64,000 nucleotides of DNA from Lewinellaceae bacterium (GTDB taxonomy: Bacteria > Bacteroidota > Bacteroidia > Chitinophagales > Saprospiraceae). The position numbers were made by a program, and so were the translations under genes. The notes under the pieces were generated by a model. The model saw only the letters and a list, made by a program, of their open reading frames with translations. It was not told where the DNA came from and searched no databases. Below are positions 25,132 to 34,500 of the stretch, piece by piece; position 1 is the first letter of the stretch, and the number at the start of each line of letters is the position of its first letter. The DNA lies in NCBI GenBank assembly GCA_020636325.1, contig JACJYC010000004.1, forward strand, positions 310,001-374,000, read 5' to 3'.

Positions 25132-27786
25132 ATGAGATCCTGTATCTTGATTTTGATGCTGGCCATGCTGGCGGCATGTCAAAAAAGCGGCAAGGATCCT
25201 TTGTACCAATCGGATGCTTTTACGCTTTATCCCGATCGGGTTGTGCAGGGAGACAATGAAGCCGTTGCGGTTTCGCCCAATGAGATCAGATCAAACTACA
25301 AAAGCCCGGCAAGCGCCAGTTTTTCACGGCTGGTGACCTTCAAGTTCAGCATCAACGAAAAGGATAACGAATCGCCGCCCGGTCAGGATCATTGGGTGCT
25401 GATCGGGGATGAACACGAGTCGCCCGTTGTTCTGTTCGGCGCACAGCCGGATCCGAAACCGGCGACTCCCACAGGCTTTCTGCCGCCCAATTACAACTAC
25501 ACCTTCCGGGTGGATCTGACGCCTGTGATCCGGCAGTTCGACGAGAAAGGATACTACGAAGCCTATGACGGCAGCCGGGTGGCCAAGGCCGATTTCAAAG
25601 GTTTCTACATCGCCGGCGGGTCGGAGCCGCTGACCTGGGATTTTGTCAACCTCGAAAATCACGGCCTTAAACTGAAGGATTCCGGCAAGGATAACATCTA
25701 TACCATTACGGTCAGGCTCAATCCGTACGACCCGGATGAAAATCAGGATAAGACCTGGAAACTCGCCGCCAACCTGGGGCACAAACCCATGTACCGGTCC
25801 GATCAGCCCATTGTGGATGCCTTGTTCAATTTATCCCTGGAGGAAGCCGTAAAGAACATTGAACCGGACAGCACCTTCCGCACCGGCGCCAAATGGGGCG
25901 GCGTCTGGACGCGCGATATCAGCTACAGCATTCTCCTGGCCTTTGCCTACCACGAACCGGAGGTCGCCAGGATCAGCCTGATGAAAAAGGTCAAACGCGA
26001 TCGCATTATCCAGGATACCGGATCCGGCGGCGCGTGGCCCGTTTCTTCCGACCGGACAACCTGGGCCCTGGCTGCCTGGGAGATCTACAAGGTCACGGGC
26101 GATACCGATTGGCTCAAAAAAGCCTACGCCATTATCAAGAACACCCTGGACGACGATTACCAAACCCTGCTCTCCACCCGGACCGGGATGTACACCGGAG
26201 AGTCGTCCTTTCTGGATTGGCGCGAACAAACCTATCCCAAGTGGATGAACAACGCGGATATCTTTGTTTCCGAAAACCTGGGCACAAATGCCGTCCATTA
26301 CCAGGCCCATGTGATCCTGGCTGAAATGGCGAAGATCCTCGGTCAACCATACCAGGTTTATGAAGCCAGGGCGGAAAACATCAAAAACGGGATCAATCAG
26401 TACCTTTGGATGGATCCGAAGGGCTTTTACGGGCAGTATCTGTACGGCAGGCCCAACCTGAGCCTGTCGCCGCGCGCTGAGGCGCTGGGCGAATCCCTGG
26501 CGGTCCTGTTTGATATTGCCGGTGACATCCAGTCGACCTCTATTTTCCAGAATATGCCGGTCACACCTTTCGGCGTGCCGTGCATTTACCCGCAGATCCC
26601 CGGAATTCCGCCTTACCACAACAACGCCGTCTGGCCGTTTGTACAATCCTACTGGAACCTGGCGGCCGCGAAAACGGGCAACGAGGAAGCCCTCAATTTC
26701 GGGCTGGCAGCGCTGTACCGCGCAGGCGGGTTGTTCCTGACCAATTACGAGAATTTTGTGGCCGAAACCGGAGACTACAAAGGGACCGAGATCAATTCAG
26801 ACCGGATGCTCTGGAGTATGGCAGGCAATCTGGCCATGGTGCACCGGGTCTTTATGGGCATGTCCTTTGAGCCTGACGGCATCCAGTTCCAGCCGGTGAT
26901 TCCGAAAACTTATCCGGGTACCAAGACCCTGACCAATTTCAAATACCGCGCCGCAACCCTTGATATTACCGTAAACGGGACGGGCAACCGGATTCAAACC
27001 ATCAACCTGGATGGAAAACCCCTGGCCAACGCATTCCTGCCGGCGGATGTGACCGGGCGCCATGCGATTGAAATTGTCATGGCCGGCAATGATTTCGGCG
27101 GCGAAGGCATCAATCTGCAACCGGTCCGGTTTTCTCTCCCCAATCCGCAAACCCGCGAAAACGGCCAGGATATCCGGTGGGAACCCCTTAAGGGTGCGGA
27201 GTATTACCTGGTTTATCGCGACGGCGAAGTGATGGGCAAAACGAACGATGCGCATTACGAAGTCACCTCCCCTTCGGCGACGGAGTACAAAATTTCCGCG
27301 GTGGATTCCAGCGGCGTGGAATCGTTCACCAGCGAGCCGGTGATCATGATGCCGTCATCCGCCCTCAGGGTCATTGAGGTAGAGGGGTTTGCTGCCCGGT
27401 CGGGGTTGCCCTACTCCGATTATTCAGGCAAAGGCTTTGTTGAGATCTCAAATGACAGGAATAAGAGCGTTGCGATCCGGTTTTCGGTCGATGAATCCGA
27501 TTATTACCAGCTGGATTTCCGGTACTCCAACGGCAGCGGCCCCTGGAATACGGACAACAAATGCGCCATCCGGAGCCTGTATCTCAATGACGTCTATGCC
27601 GGGGTTCTGGTTTTTCCGCAACGCGGCCAGGATGAATGGTCCGACTGGGGATTCTCCAATTCCTATACCTTCAAACTCGACAAAGGCCGGCATACCGTCC
27701 GGCTCGTCCTTGAACCCTGGAATACCAACATGAATGTCGACGTCAATACGGCCATGCTTGACTATCTCAGGATCATCAAACATTGA
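25132..27786 (+). CDS. Six-hairpin glycosidase-like lipoprotein
   Basis: An 884-residue predicted lipoprotein (lipobox LAAC at about residue 16). Residues ~20-215 form a beta-rich N-terminal domain. Residues ~225-600 look like an (alpha/alpha)6 glycosidase barrel: AKWGGVWTRDISYSILLAFA, GGAWPVSSDRTTWALAAWEI, YTGESSFLDWREQTYPKW, SLSPRAEALGESLAVLFDIA, IPPYHNNAVWPFVQSYW. A short beta domain, a fibronectin-like module (~680-745) and a C-terminal carbohydrate-binding-like domain (~745-884) follow. The fold class is fairly clear; the exact GH family and substrate are not. WTRD and the E/D residues of SFLDWRE are candidate catalytic acids. It starts 49 bases after the symporter and converges with an alpha-amylase, suggesting alpha-glucan use at the cell surface. 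Confidence 0.82.
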   Translation: MRSCILILMLAMLAACQKSGKDPLYQSDAFTLYPDRVVQGDNEAVAVSPNEIRSNYKSPASASFSRLVTFKFSINEKDNESPPGQDHWVLIGDEHESPVVLFGAQPDPKPATPTGFLPPNYNYTFRVDLTPVIRQFDEKGYYEAYDGSRVAKADFKGFYIAGGSEPLTWDFVNLENHGLKLKDSGKDNIYTITVRLNPYDPDENQDKTWKLAANLGHKPMYRSDQPIVDALFNLSLEEAVKNIEPDSTFRTGAKWGGVWTRDISYSILLAFAYHEPEVARISLMKKVKRDRIIQDTGSGGAWPVSSDRTTWALAAWEIYKVTGDTDWLKKAYAIIKNTLDDDYQTLLSTRTGMYTGESSFLDWREQTYPKWMNNADIFVSENLGTNAVHYQAHVILAEMAKILGQPYQVYEARAENIKNGINQYLWMDPKGFYGQYLYGRPNLSLSPRAEALGESLAVLFDIAGDIQSTSIFQNMPVTPFGVPCIYPQIPGIPPYHNNAVWPFVQSYWNLAAAKTGNEEALNFGLAALYRAGGLFLTNYENFVAETGDYKGTEINSDRMLWSMAGNLAMVHRVFMGMSFEPDGIQFQPVIPKTYPGTKTLTNFKYRAATLDITVNGTGNRIQTINLDGKPLANAFLPADVTGRHAIEIVMAGNDFGGEGINLQPVRFSLPNPQTRENGQDIRWEPLKGAEYYLVYRDGEVMGKTNDAHYEVTSPSATEYKISAVDSSGVESFTSEPVIMMPSSALRVIEVEGFAARSGLPYSDYSGKGFVEISNDRNKSVAIRFSVDESDYYQLDFRYSNGSGPWNTDNKCAIRSLYLNDVYAGVLVFPQRGQDEWSDWGFSNSYTFKLDKGRHTVRLVLEPWNTNMNVDVNTAMLDYLRIIKH

Positions 27787-27798
27787 TCGATCAATATC

Positions 27799-30348
27799 CT
27801 ATTTCCTGACAAACCGGAGGATTTCCCGGGCGCCCGAAGCATCCGACAAGATGGCGTAATACACCCCCGGCTGGATACCGGTCAGCGAAATTTCCTGGGT
27901 CAATTCGCCGGTAACGTCCATATCCAGGACCGGCTGACCGAGGACAGAAAAGACCTGAAGCCGGGTAAACTGCGGGATATCCCAGCTGATGCTGATCTCT
28001 TTTTCAGCCGGGTTGGGAAACAGCCGGATCCGGTTTTCCAACGTCGCTTCCCTGACGACCGTACGGACGGGAGAATATTCAACCTGACCATCCATATCCA
28101 CCATCCTGAGCCGATAATACCGGATGCCCTGGCTTGCAACCCAAGGGTCGGTATAGTCGTAGGCGGCAGAAGGGGAATTCTTAGCCGGAACGGCGGCAAT
28201 CGGCGCAAAAGCATTGCCCGATTCCGACCTTTCGAGTATGTATTCCAGCACCTGGTTTTCAGCCTGGGTTTCCCAATTCAACCTGACGGATTTAGCGGTA
28301 TTGACGGCTTCAAACCGGGTGAGTTCCAGGGGGAGCACAAGGCCGCCGGCCAGCCATACGCTGAATGAACGGGGCGGCAACTGGATATACATGGAATTGG
28401 GAACGCCTCCGGAACTGGCCGATACGACCCCGTAGGAGAACGGCGAACTGCCCATGATCCGGTTGAATTGGGTGCCCACCGGCGCGTCCGCCGTATTGAG
28501 TTCGTGGTCGACTTTCAGCGTCGTATTGCCGAAGTTGATGGCAACCAGGACATCCTTGTTGGAGATCCCGCCGCTGATCTGGTAGATGAGGGCCTTGTCG
28601 GCGCTGCCGCTGATATAGTTGCTCTGGCGCGAGGTGCTGTGACGATTGAGGTACTCCACCTGCGGCGCGAGATAGATGTTGTTTTTGTGGATCTGGATCA
28701 GGGAGTCGATCCGGGATTTGAGGTTGACGACGGGATAATTGTCCGGCGCAATACCGAAATATTCAGGATAAAAAACGCACGGCAAGCCCACCTTGTTGTT
28801 GGTCAGGATATAGGCGTAGGCCAGAATGGGGTCCTCAAGGACCGGCTGGTCCGAATCCCTGAAATCGTGGTTGTTGATGAAGGTGATGGCATTGAGGCCG
28901 CTGCCGCCCGCGCCGTCGACGATGCCGGATTGAAAGATATCGCGGGTGTCGAAATTGAAGCTGTAATGGTATTGATCGCAGGCATTTTTCAGGGCTTGGC
29001 GGAGTGCGAAGTCAAAAGCGCGGATATTGACCGACGCGCTGTTCATATTGCTGTAAACACTGCCGATCCAATTGGTCAGCGTGGCGGGGTTGGAATCGAA
29101 ATATTCTCCGACCACCAGCTGCGGACTGATGCCCTGTCCGGCCAGGTAGTCCATCAATTGACCGACAAAATTCGGATTGAAATGCTTGACGGCGTCCATG
29201 CGGAATCCCCGGATGCCGACGTCCGTCCAAAGCCATTTGGACCAGGCGTTGAGTACATCGCGCGTGATCTGCCGGTCCTGATCGTAATCGTAAAAGAAAT
29301 ACAAATAGTCCCAGTCGCCTTCCAGCCAGGTATAGGACGCATTGGCGCTGTTGGGTTTGAAATGTTCGAAATTCATGGCGCCCTGTCCGGAAGGAAGACC
29401 TGAGAAGTCCGTATAGGTCTGGTAGTTGACGTAGGTGTTCAGATCGACATTGAACCCGCCGGCCGGTCCTTCCGGGTCGTACCAGATGCCGTAGATCCGG
29501 TGGTCGGTATAACCTTCGTCGTTGCCGTAGTAGATGTAGAGGTTGTCGGTGGTGTTGAGGTCGTTGGCGGTCAGGTTGAGGTGGAATTCGTCGGTCAGGC
29601 AGCCAAAGGCGTCGATATGAGCGTTCATGTTGCGGCCCAGGAAGATGTCGTTGTTGCTTTCTCCGCAGTCGCCGCCGCCGTTGGGTTCGGATTCGCTCAG
29701 GTCGGTCAGGCTTTGCCAGCCGACCCGGTCGGTTTGCATGTAAACGCGGTAGTGCTTGTTGTGGAAACGGGAATGGCCGCTTTTGGAGCTGATCTTGAAA
29801 TAAAAATCACCGGGCCCGAAGGGTGTTCCGCTGCCGATCGGAATGACTACCCGGTACCGGTCGGTTGGAAAGGGCTCTTTCCGGATAGTGGTGCCGTTAT
29901 AATCATAATACTGGGTGATATAATCCCGAAGTGCGGGGTTGTTCTCCGCATTTCCGCCGTCGCGATGGTTGTATACCACGTCGGCCACGGCCTGGATGCC
30001 GTTGGTGTTGAGCGCGGAGATCAACGTATTGACCTGGGACTGGGTGCCGAAGCCTGTGGGCCCTTCGCCGGCCAGCCCGATGTCGTAAAGGTCTTTGGGG
30101 TCGTATCCGTTGCTGCAGGAACCGAAACTGGCCCGGCTCATGGGCGGCAGCCAGACGTAGGTGAATCCCGCCGATCCCAGGGTTGCGGCTTTGGTCTGGA
30201 GGGTTGATGCCCAGGATGCGCCGGAATAGCCGTTGCAGCCATCCTTGGGATAATCCCAATACCAGCCCTGGAGCATGAAATCCTGTGCATTTGAATAGGG
30301 GAGGAAGCTCCATAGAAACAGAGCCTGAAAAAGAATTATTCTCTTCAT
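27799..30348 (-). CDS. Secreted GH13 alpha-amylase with T9SS sorting domain
   Basis: An 849-residue exported amylase. After the signal peptide comes the GH13 barrel: LQGWYWDYPKDG, FTYVWLPPMSRASFGSCSNG, GIQAVADVVYNHRDGG (region I), GIRGFRMDAVKHF with nucleophile Asp385, LVVGEYFDS with acid/base Glu415, and FINNHDFRD with transition-state Asp495. An insertion of ~130 residues (around 160-310) precedes region II. Near the C terminus come a fibronectin-like part (VRLNWETQAENQVLEYILER) and a T9SS type A domain (RLFPNPAEKEISISWDI to ILRFVRK). The enzyme should cut internal alpha-1,4 bonds in starch or glycogen outside the cell. It converges with the six-hairpin glycosidase, leaving 12 bases between stops. 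Confidence 0.95.
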   Translation of the reverse strand: MKRIILFQALFLWSFLPYSNAQDFMLQGWYWDYPKDGCNGYSGASWASTLQTKAATLGSAGFTYVWLPPMSRASFGSCSNGYDPKDLYDIGLAGEGPTGFGTQSQVNTLISALNTNGIQAVADVVYNHRDGGNAENNPALRDYITQYYDYNGTTIRKEPFPTDRYRVVIPIGSGTPFGPGDFYFKISSKSGHSRFHNKHYRVYMQTDRVGWQSLTDLSESEPNGGGDCGESNNDIFLGRNMNAHIDAFGCLTDEFHLNLTANDLNTTDNLYIYYGNDEGYTDHRIYGIWYDPEGPAGGFNVDLNTYVNYQTYTDFSGLPSGQGAMNFEHFKPNSANASYTWLEGDWDYLYFFYDYDQDRQITRDVLNAWSKWLWTDVGIRGFRMDAVKHFNPNFVGQLMDYLAGQGISPQLVVGEYFDSNPATLTNWIGSVYSNMNSASVNIRAFDFALRQALKNACDQYHYSFNFDTRDIFQSGIVDGAGGSGLNAITFINNHDFRDSDQPVLEDPILAYAYILTNNKVGLPCVFYPEYFGIAPDNYPVVNLKSRIDSLIQIHKNNIYLAPQVEYLNRHSTSRQSNYISGSADKALIYQISGGISNKDVLVAINFGNTTLKVDHELNTADAPVGTQFNRIMGSSPFSYGVVSASSGGVPNSMYIQLPPRSFSVWLAGGLVLPLELTRFEAVNTAKSVRLNWETQAENQVLEYILERSESGNAFAPIAAVPAKNSPSAAYDYTDPWVASQGIRYYRLRMVDMDGQVEYSPVRTVVREATLENRIRLFPNPAEKEISISWDIPQFTRLQVFSVLGQPVLDMDVTGELTQEISLTGIQPGVYYAILSDASGAREILRFVRK

Positions 30349-30607
30349 GATAGTCGCTTTAAAGGGGCAAATTAAGGCTTTTTTGCCAAAATAGCCCTGC
30401 TGAGCTTGAAGCGGCAGGTTATGCGGAAAAGCGACAAAAGGGCAGTTGAGGGTTGCGGATCAAGTGCAATAAGGACGCAGGGATAAAATCCAGGCAGCCG
30501 GGAACGGGCTTAACGGCGTTCAACATGCCGCAGGTATGCCATGAGCGGGTCATATATGCATAACTGCGGCATGCCGGTTCGAGCCTGGAAGAGACGGGGA
30601 ATGAGGT

Positions 30608-31315
30608 TTATACGCCGAATTTTTCGATCAGGCGCTGTTTCATCTGCAGGAACTCCTCATCGGTGATGATGCCCTGGTTCTTCAGGTCGCTGAGTTCTTT
30701 CAACCGGGAGACGATCTCGTCCTGGGAGGCTTCCTGGCGAACGCCTGCGGCGGCGGGTTCCTTTGCAGGCTGAGCCGGTGCGGGTTCCTTTTTATCATCT
30801 TCCTCCTTGCGGAGTTGTTCGGCAACTTTTTTACCCTTTTCGAATTTTTCCTTATAGGCTTTTTTCAGCCGTTCGGTATCGAAATCGAGGATGGTGCCGC
30901 CCAGTTCGAAGTGCTTTTTGAACACCTCGCCGAGGGCGTAGGTACTGGCGCCGTTAAGAATGGACACGGCCACGCCGCCTATGATGGTACCGATGCCCGG
31001 GATCAGCTTGATGACGCTGCGCGCGCCTGCTTTGGCCAGTGTCGAGCTGGTCAGTGCCGTCACGATGGCCTTGCCCGACGTATCGGAAAAGTCCTTCTCG
31101 TATACCTTGCACAACTGGCGGATCATGTCCAGCTGGACAGCGCTTACCGCCAGCACGTCGGCTACGGGCAGCGGAATGACCACGCTCATGCCCATCGACC
31201 AGATCATATGGTTGCGAATAATGGAATCCGCGTGTTTGGAACGTTCCTTGTTCGGACTGCTCATAACGGTATTTTTAATTGCTTTGCCTGCGTATTTTAA
31301 AATCTGCTTTTTCAT
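30608..31315 (-). CDS. DUF697-type membrane protein with SHOCT domain
   Basis: About 235 residues from ATG 31315; ten more residues are possible if 31345 is used. Residues ~35-150 resemble DUF697: RNHMIWSMGMSVVIPLPVAD, VQLDMIRQLCKVY, LIPGIGTIIGGVAVSILNGA, STYALGEVFKKHFELGGTI. The domain is usually found at the end of Era-like GTPases, but here the GTPase is missing. A Lys/Glu-rich linker leads to a C-terminal SHOCT motif (~200-235, LKELSDLKNQGIITDEEFLQ), a short oligomerisation module. It is likely membrane-associated; function unknown. Confidence 0.82.
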   Translation of the reverse strand: MKKQILKYAGKAIKNTVMSSPNKERSKHADSIIRNHMIWSMGMSVVIPLPVADVLAVSAVQLDMIRQLCKVYEKDFSDTSGKAIVTALTSSTLAKAGARSVIKLIPGIGTIIGGVAVSILNGASTYALGEVFKKHFELGGTILDFDTERLKKAYKEKFEKGKKVAEQLRKEEDDKKEPAPAQPAKEPAAAGVRQEASQDEIVSRLKELSDLKNQGIITDEEFLQMKQRLIEKFGV

Positions 31316-31435
31316 GATTCTATTGAGTATCCGGATATATAACACCCCGGATTACAAAATTCCTTCAATATTACGCATTTATTGCCGTTTTGTCCAGTTT
31401 TTCTCGACCATCACAAGGCCGGAAACGATGAAAAC

Positions 31436-31599
31436 AATTTATTCGATTGTCCGATTGACCCGAATGTTTCGATTGACCCGATTGGGGTGACCAAATGGCG
31501 GATGCCCAATCGGATCAATCATTTATTGAGGAATCGAGGAACTGAGGAATCGAGGAATCGAGGAACTGAAGGCAAAACCAATCAAACCAATCGAATCAA
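31436..31599. repeat. Intergenic short-repeat tract (GATTGACC and GAGGAATC types)
   Basis: Runs of CGATTGACCCGA-like words are followed by GAGGAATCGAGGAACTGAGG units and AACCAATCGAATCAATCAAT. It is the same family as the tract at 11.7 kb and borders the stop codon of the macroglobulin gene. Confidence 0.7.
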
Positions 31600-34500
31600 T
31601 CAATCCACCTTGATCCTTTGTCCTTCAGAATGACTGCTGAATTCCGGGGCATACATGCACTGAATGGTGGATATGCCGTTGGAAAAGTCGCCGCGAAGGT
31701 TAGCCCGCAGCGGGTATTCAAAGATATAGGTCCCTTTTCGGAGGTTATCGAAAAAGAAGTTGGTCGCCGCATCGCCGGGGCTTTCGTAATAACCCAGGCC
31801 GCCCTGCCACCTGTACCGGCTTTCGGTTTCGATGGGTTCCAGACCCGCGGCGCGCATGTCTTTCAGGTGGACGTATTCCATGTCCCGGTCGACGCGCAAT
31901 TCCAGGCGCACCTTGACCTTGTCGCCGGGGTGGAGGTCATTGGCGGACCGAAGCGCCACCAGAACCGGACCCGTATCCCCAGTTCTTTCGATATACAGGG
32001 ATTTCTTGAGCGTCAGGGGCGTTTCCCTGAAGGTGGTGATCTTGTCCAGGTCTTCAAAATATTGCCAGTACAGGGCGCCCCAGGCAACCGATTTGTTCGG
32101 GTTTTTGACCTTGACCGTGGCCATTTTGGCGCTGACCTCATCGCCGGTCCAGGCGGTTTTGAAATAACCTGTGCCGGCTTTGGCATTGGTTTGCGCTTGT
32201 GCCAGTTGGCCGGCGATGGCCTTTGAATTGCGGTCGGGGAATCCGATCTTGAGCGGCTTGGCCGGCAGCAGCCAGTTGTCGCCGTAGTTCAACAGGGCGT
32301 AAACGGCGGCGGCAGTGGCTTTGGTCGTTCCCCAATGGTTGGTCTGTTTGTTCTTCAGCAACCAGACTTTCAGGTCGTCAACAGCCTGATCGTCTTTGGC
32401 TACTTCCGCAAATACCTCGATCATGGCCGAATGCGTTTCGATGGGGAGCTGGTACCAGAACCAACCCGTATCGTATTTCCAGTACATGCCCAGTTCGGGA
32501 TTGTTCAGCGCCCGTTCCCTGAGCGACCGGACGATGGCATCCGCGTCCTGGGTTTTGTGCCGCCGGTTGAGGGACAGCGCCAGCAGCGCCTGTTCGTACA
32601 AGCCGCGTTTGTTCCAGAATTGGGAGGCTTGGCCCAGGTAATAGCCCGTGATCATTTCCAGTTCGTCGGTCAGGGGGTAGTCATAGAAGGACCGGGCATA
32701 CAAATAGTGGATCACAACCTGGCTGAGGTGGTCGTCTTCCCATTTGACGTCGCCTTTTTCAACGGCCTTTTCAAGCTCCTTGTATTGATTGATCAAAGCC
32801 TGGTCGATAAAGCCCACGGCATTTTCGGCGATGTAATCCGCGGAGGTGGTTTCCTGAGGTTTCAGGACGCCGAGCGATTTAAGGTGGCCCAGGCCTTCAA
32901 CGATATATTGGGTGATGTACCAGCTTTCCGGGCCGCCGGGAAACCAGGAGAACCCGCCGCTTTCGGACTGGCGCTCCTCCAGGGTGGCCAACGTAGCCGA
33001 CTGCTCCTGCTCCATGCGGGCCAGATCAAACAGCAACGCGATATTTTTCTGTTGTTCCTCTTCCGATTTGGCGTCCCGCAGCCAGGGTGTTTCCGTCAGC
33101 AATACGTTCTTGATCTCCTCATTGGCGGCTAGTGGGCTCTGCATGCCGCCTTCCTTTTTCCACTTTTCGAACATCTCCCGGATGGCGGGGTGCTGATTCA
33201 CGACCGAGGCCGCCAGCGCATTGGCATAAAACCTGTTAAAGATCTGTTCGCTGCACTGGTAGGGATATTCCATCAGGTAGGGCAGGGACTGGACGGCATA
33301 CCAGGCGGGGTTGGAGGTGAATTCCAGGGTCAGCCCGTGGTGTTGCAGCGTCGTGGAAGTGTTGTTTTTCAAGTGCTCCAGCGTAAAGGTTTTGGTCTCT
33401 TTGCCCCTGAGCGGCAGCGGCAACGTTTCCGTTACCAGCATCCGGTTGGTGAGTACGGGCACGGGCGCTTCTTCGCCGTCTGCAAATTCGCCGGACTGGG
33501 CAGTGACGCGGTAGACAACGGCGCTGGTCAACCCGGTCGGGATGGTCAGGTTCCAGGCTACCGGTGCGGATTGGCCGGCTTCGGTCTTGAAGGCGACCTC
33601 AGTTTGCGTCAGGCCGAATTCCTTGTTGAGCGGCTGCATGCTGGCGGCATCCAGGATCTCCAGGCGCGCCGTGCCCGCCAGTGGATTTTCAGCCATATTG
33701 ACCACCTTGGCGGTCCATTCGATCCGGTCGCCTTCGCGCAGGAACCTGGGCTGGTTGGGCAGCACCATCAGGTCTTTGCTGGTGACGACCGTACGTTCGG
33801 TGAGCCCGAATCTAAGGTCCTTCGTGTGGGCAAAAGCCAGGAATTTCCAACGGGTAAGGGCCTCATTCATTTTGAATTTGATGAGCACATCCCCGTTTAC
33901 ATCCGTGGTCAGATGCGGCAGGAAGAAGACGGTTTCATTCAGGTTCTTTCGCACCGGAAAAGCGCCCGTTTCCCCGGTTTTATCCCGGGGTTGTTCCATT
34001 CCTGCCATGGCCGCCAATTCCTGCTCCGGTACGGCCTCAGGCGCCATGGGCGCCAGGGATTTGGGCATAGCCGCTGAACTGTAGGTTTCAAAATCGGCGG
34101 AAGTATCCATTGCCATGGACCTCCTGACTATGCGGTCGCCCATGAAGTTGCGGTAAATGCCGTACCCGGGAGAAATGTTGAACCAGTTCAGGGAGCGGTA
34201 ATGCTTCCCTCCGGAATAAGGCGCCGGGCGGGAAACCGGGTAGTTGATCCAGTCAAAATAAGTTACGCCGTCTGCGATTTGAGTCCATGTCGAGAAGTCG
34301 TAGTGGATAGGGTAGTGGTTGAAGGTCCAGTTGTTGGGTTCGAATGCATCCAGGGAGGCATCGTACATGGCTGCCACCAATTCAGCCGCCGCTTTTTCTT
34401 TTTCCGGTCCGCTGATCCTGAGTCGCCACTCCTCTTCCTGGCCGGGAAGCAGCTTATCTCTGAAGGTTTCATAGGTAATGGTCAGCTCCTTGTTGTTCCA

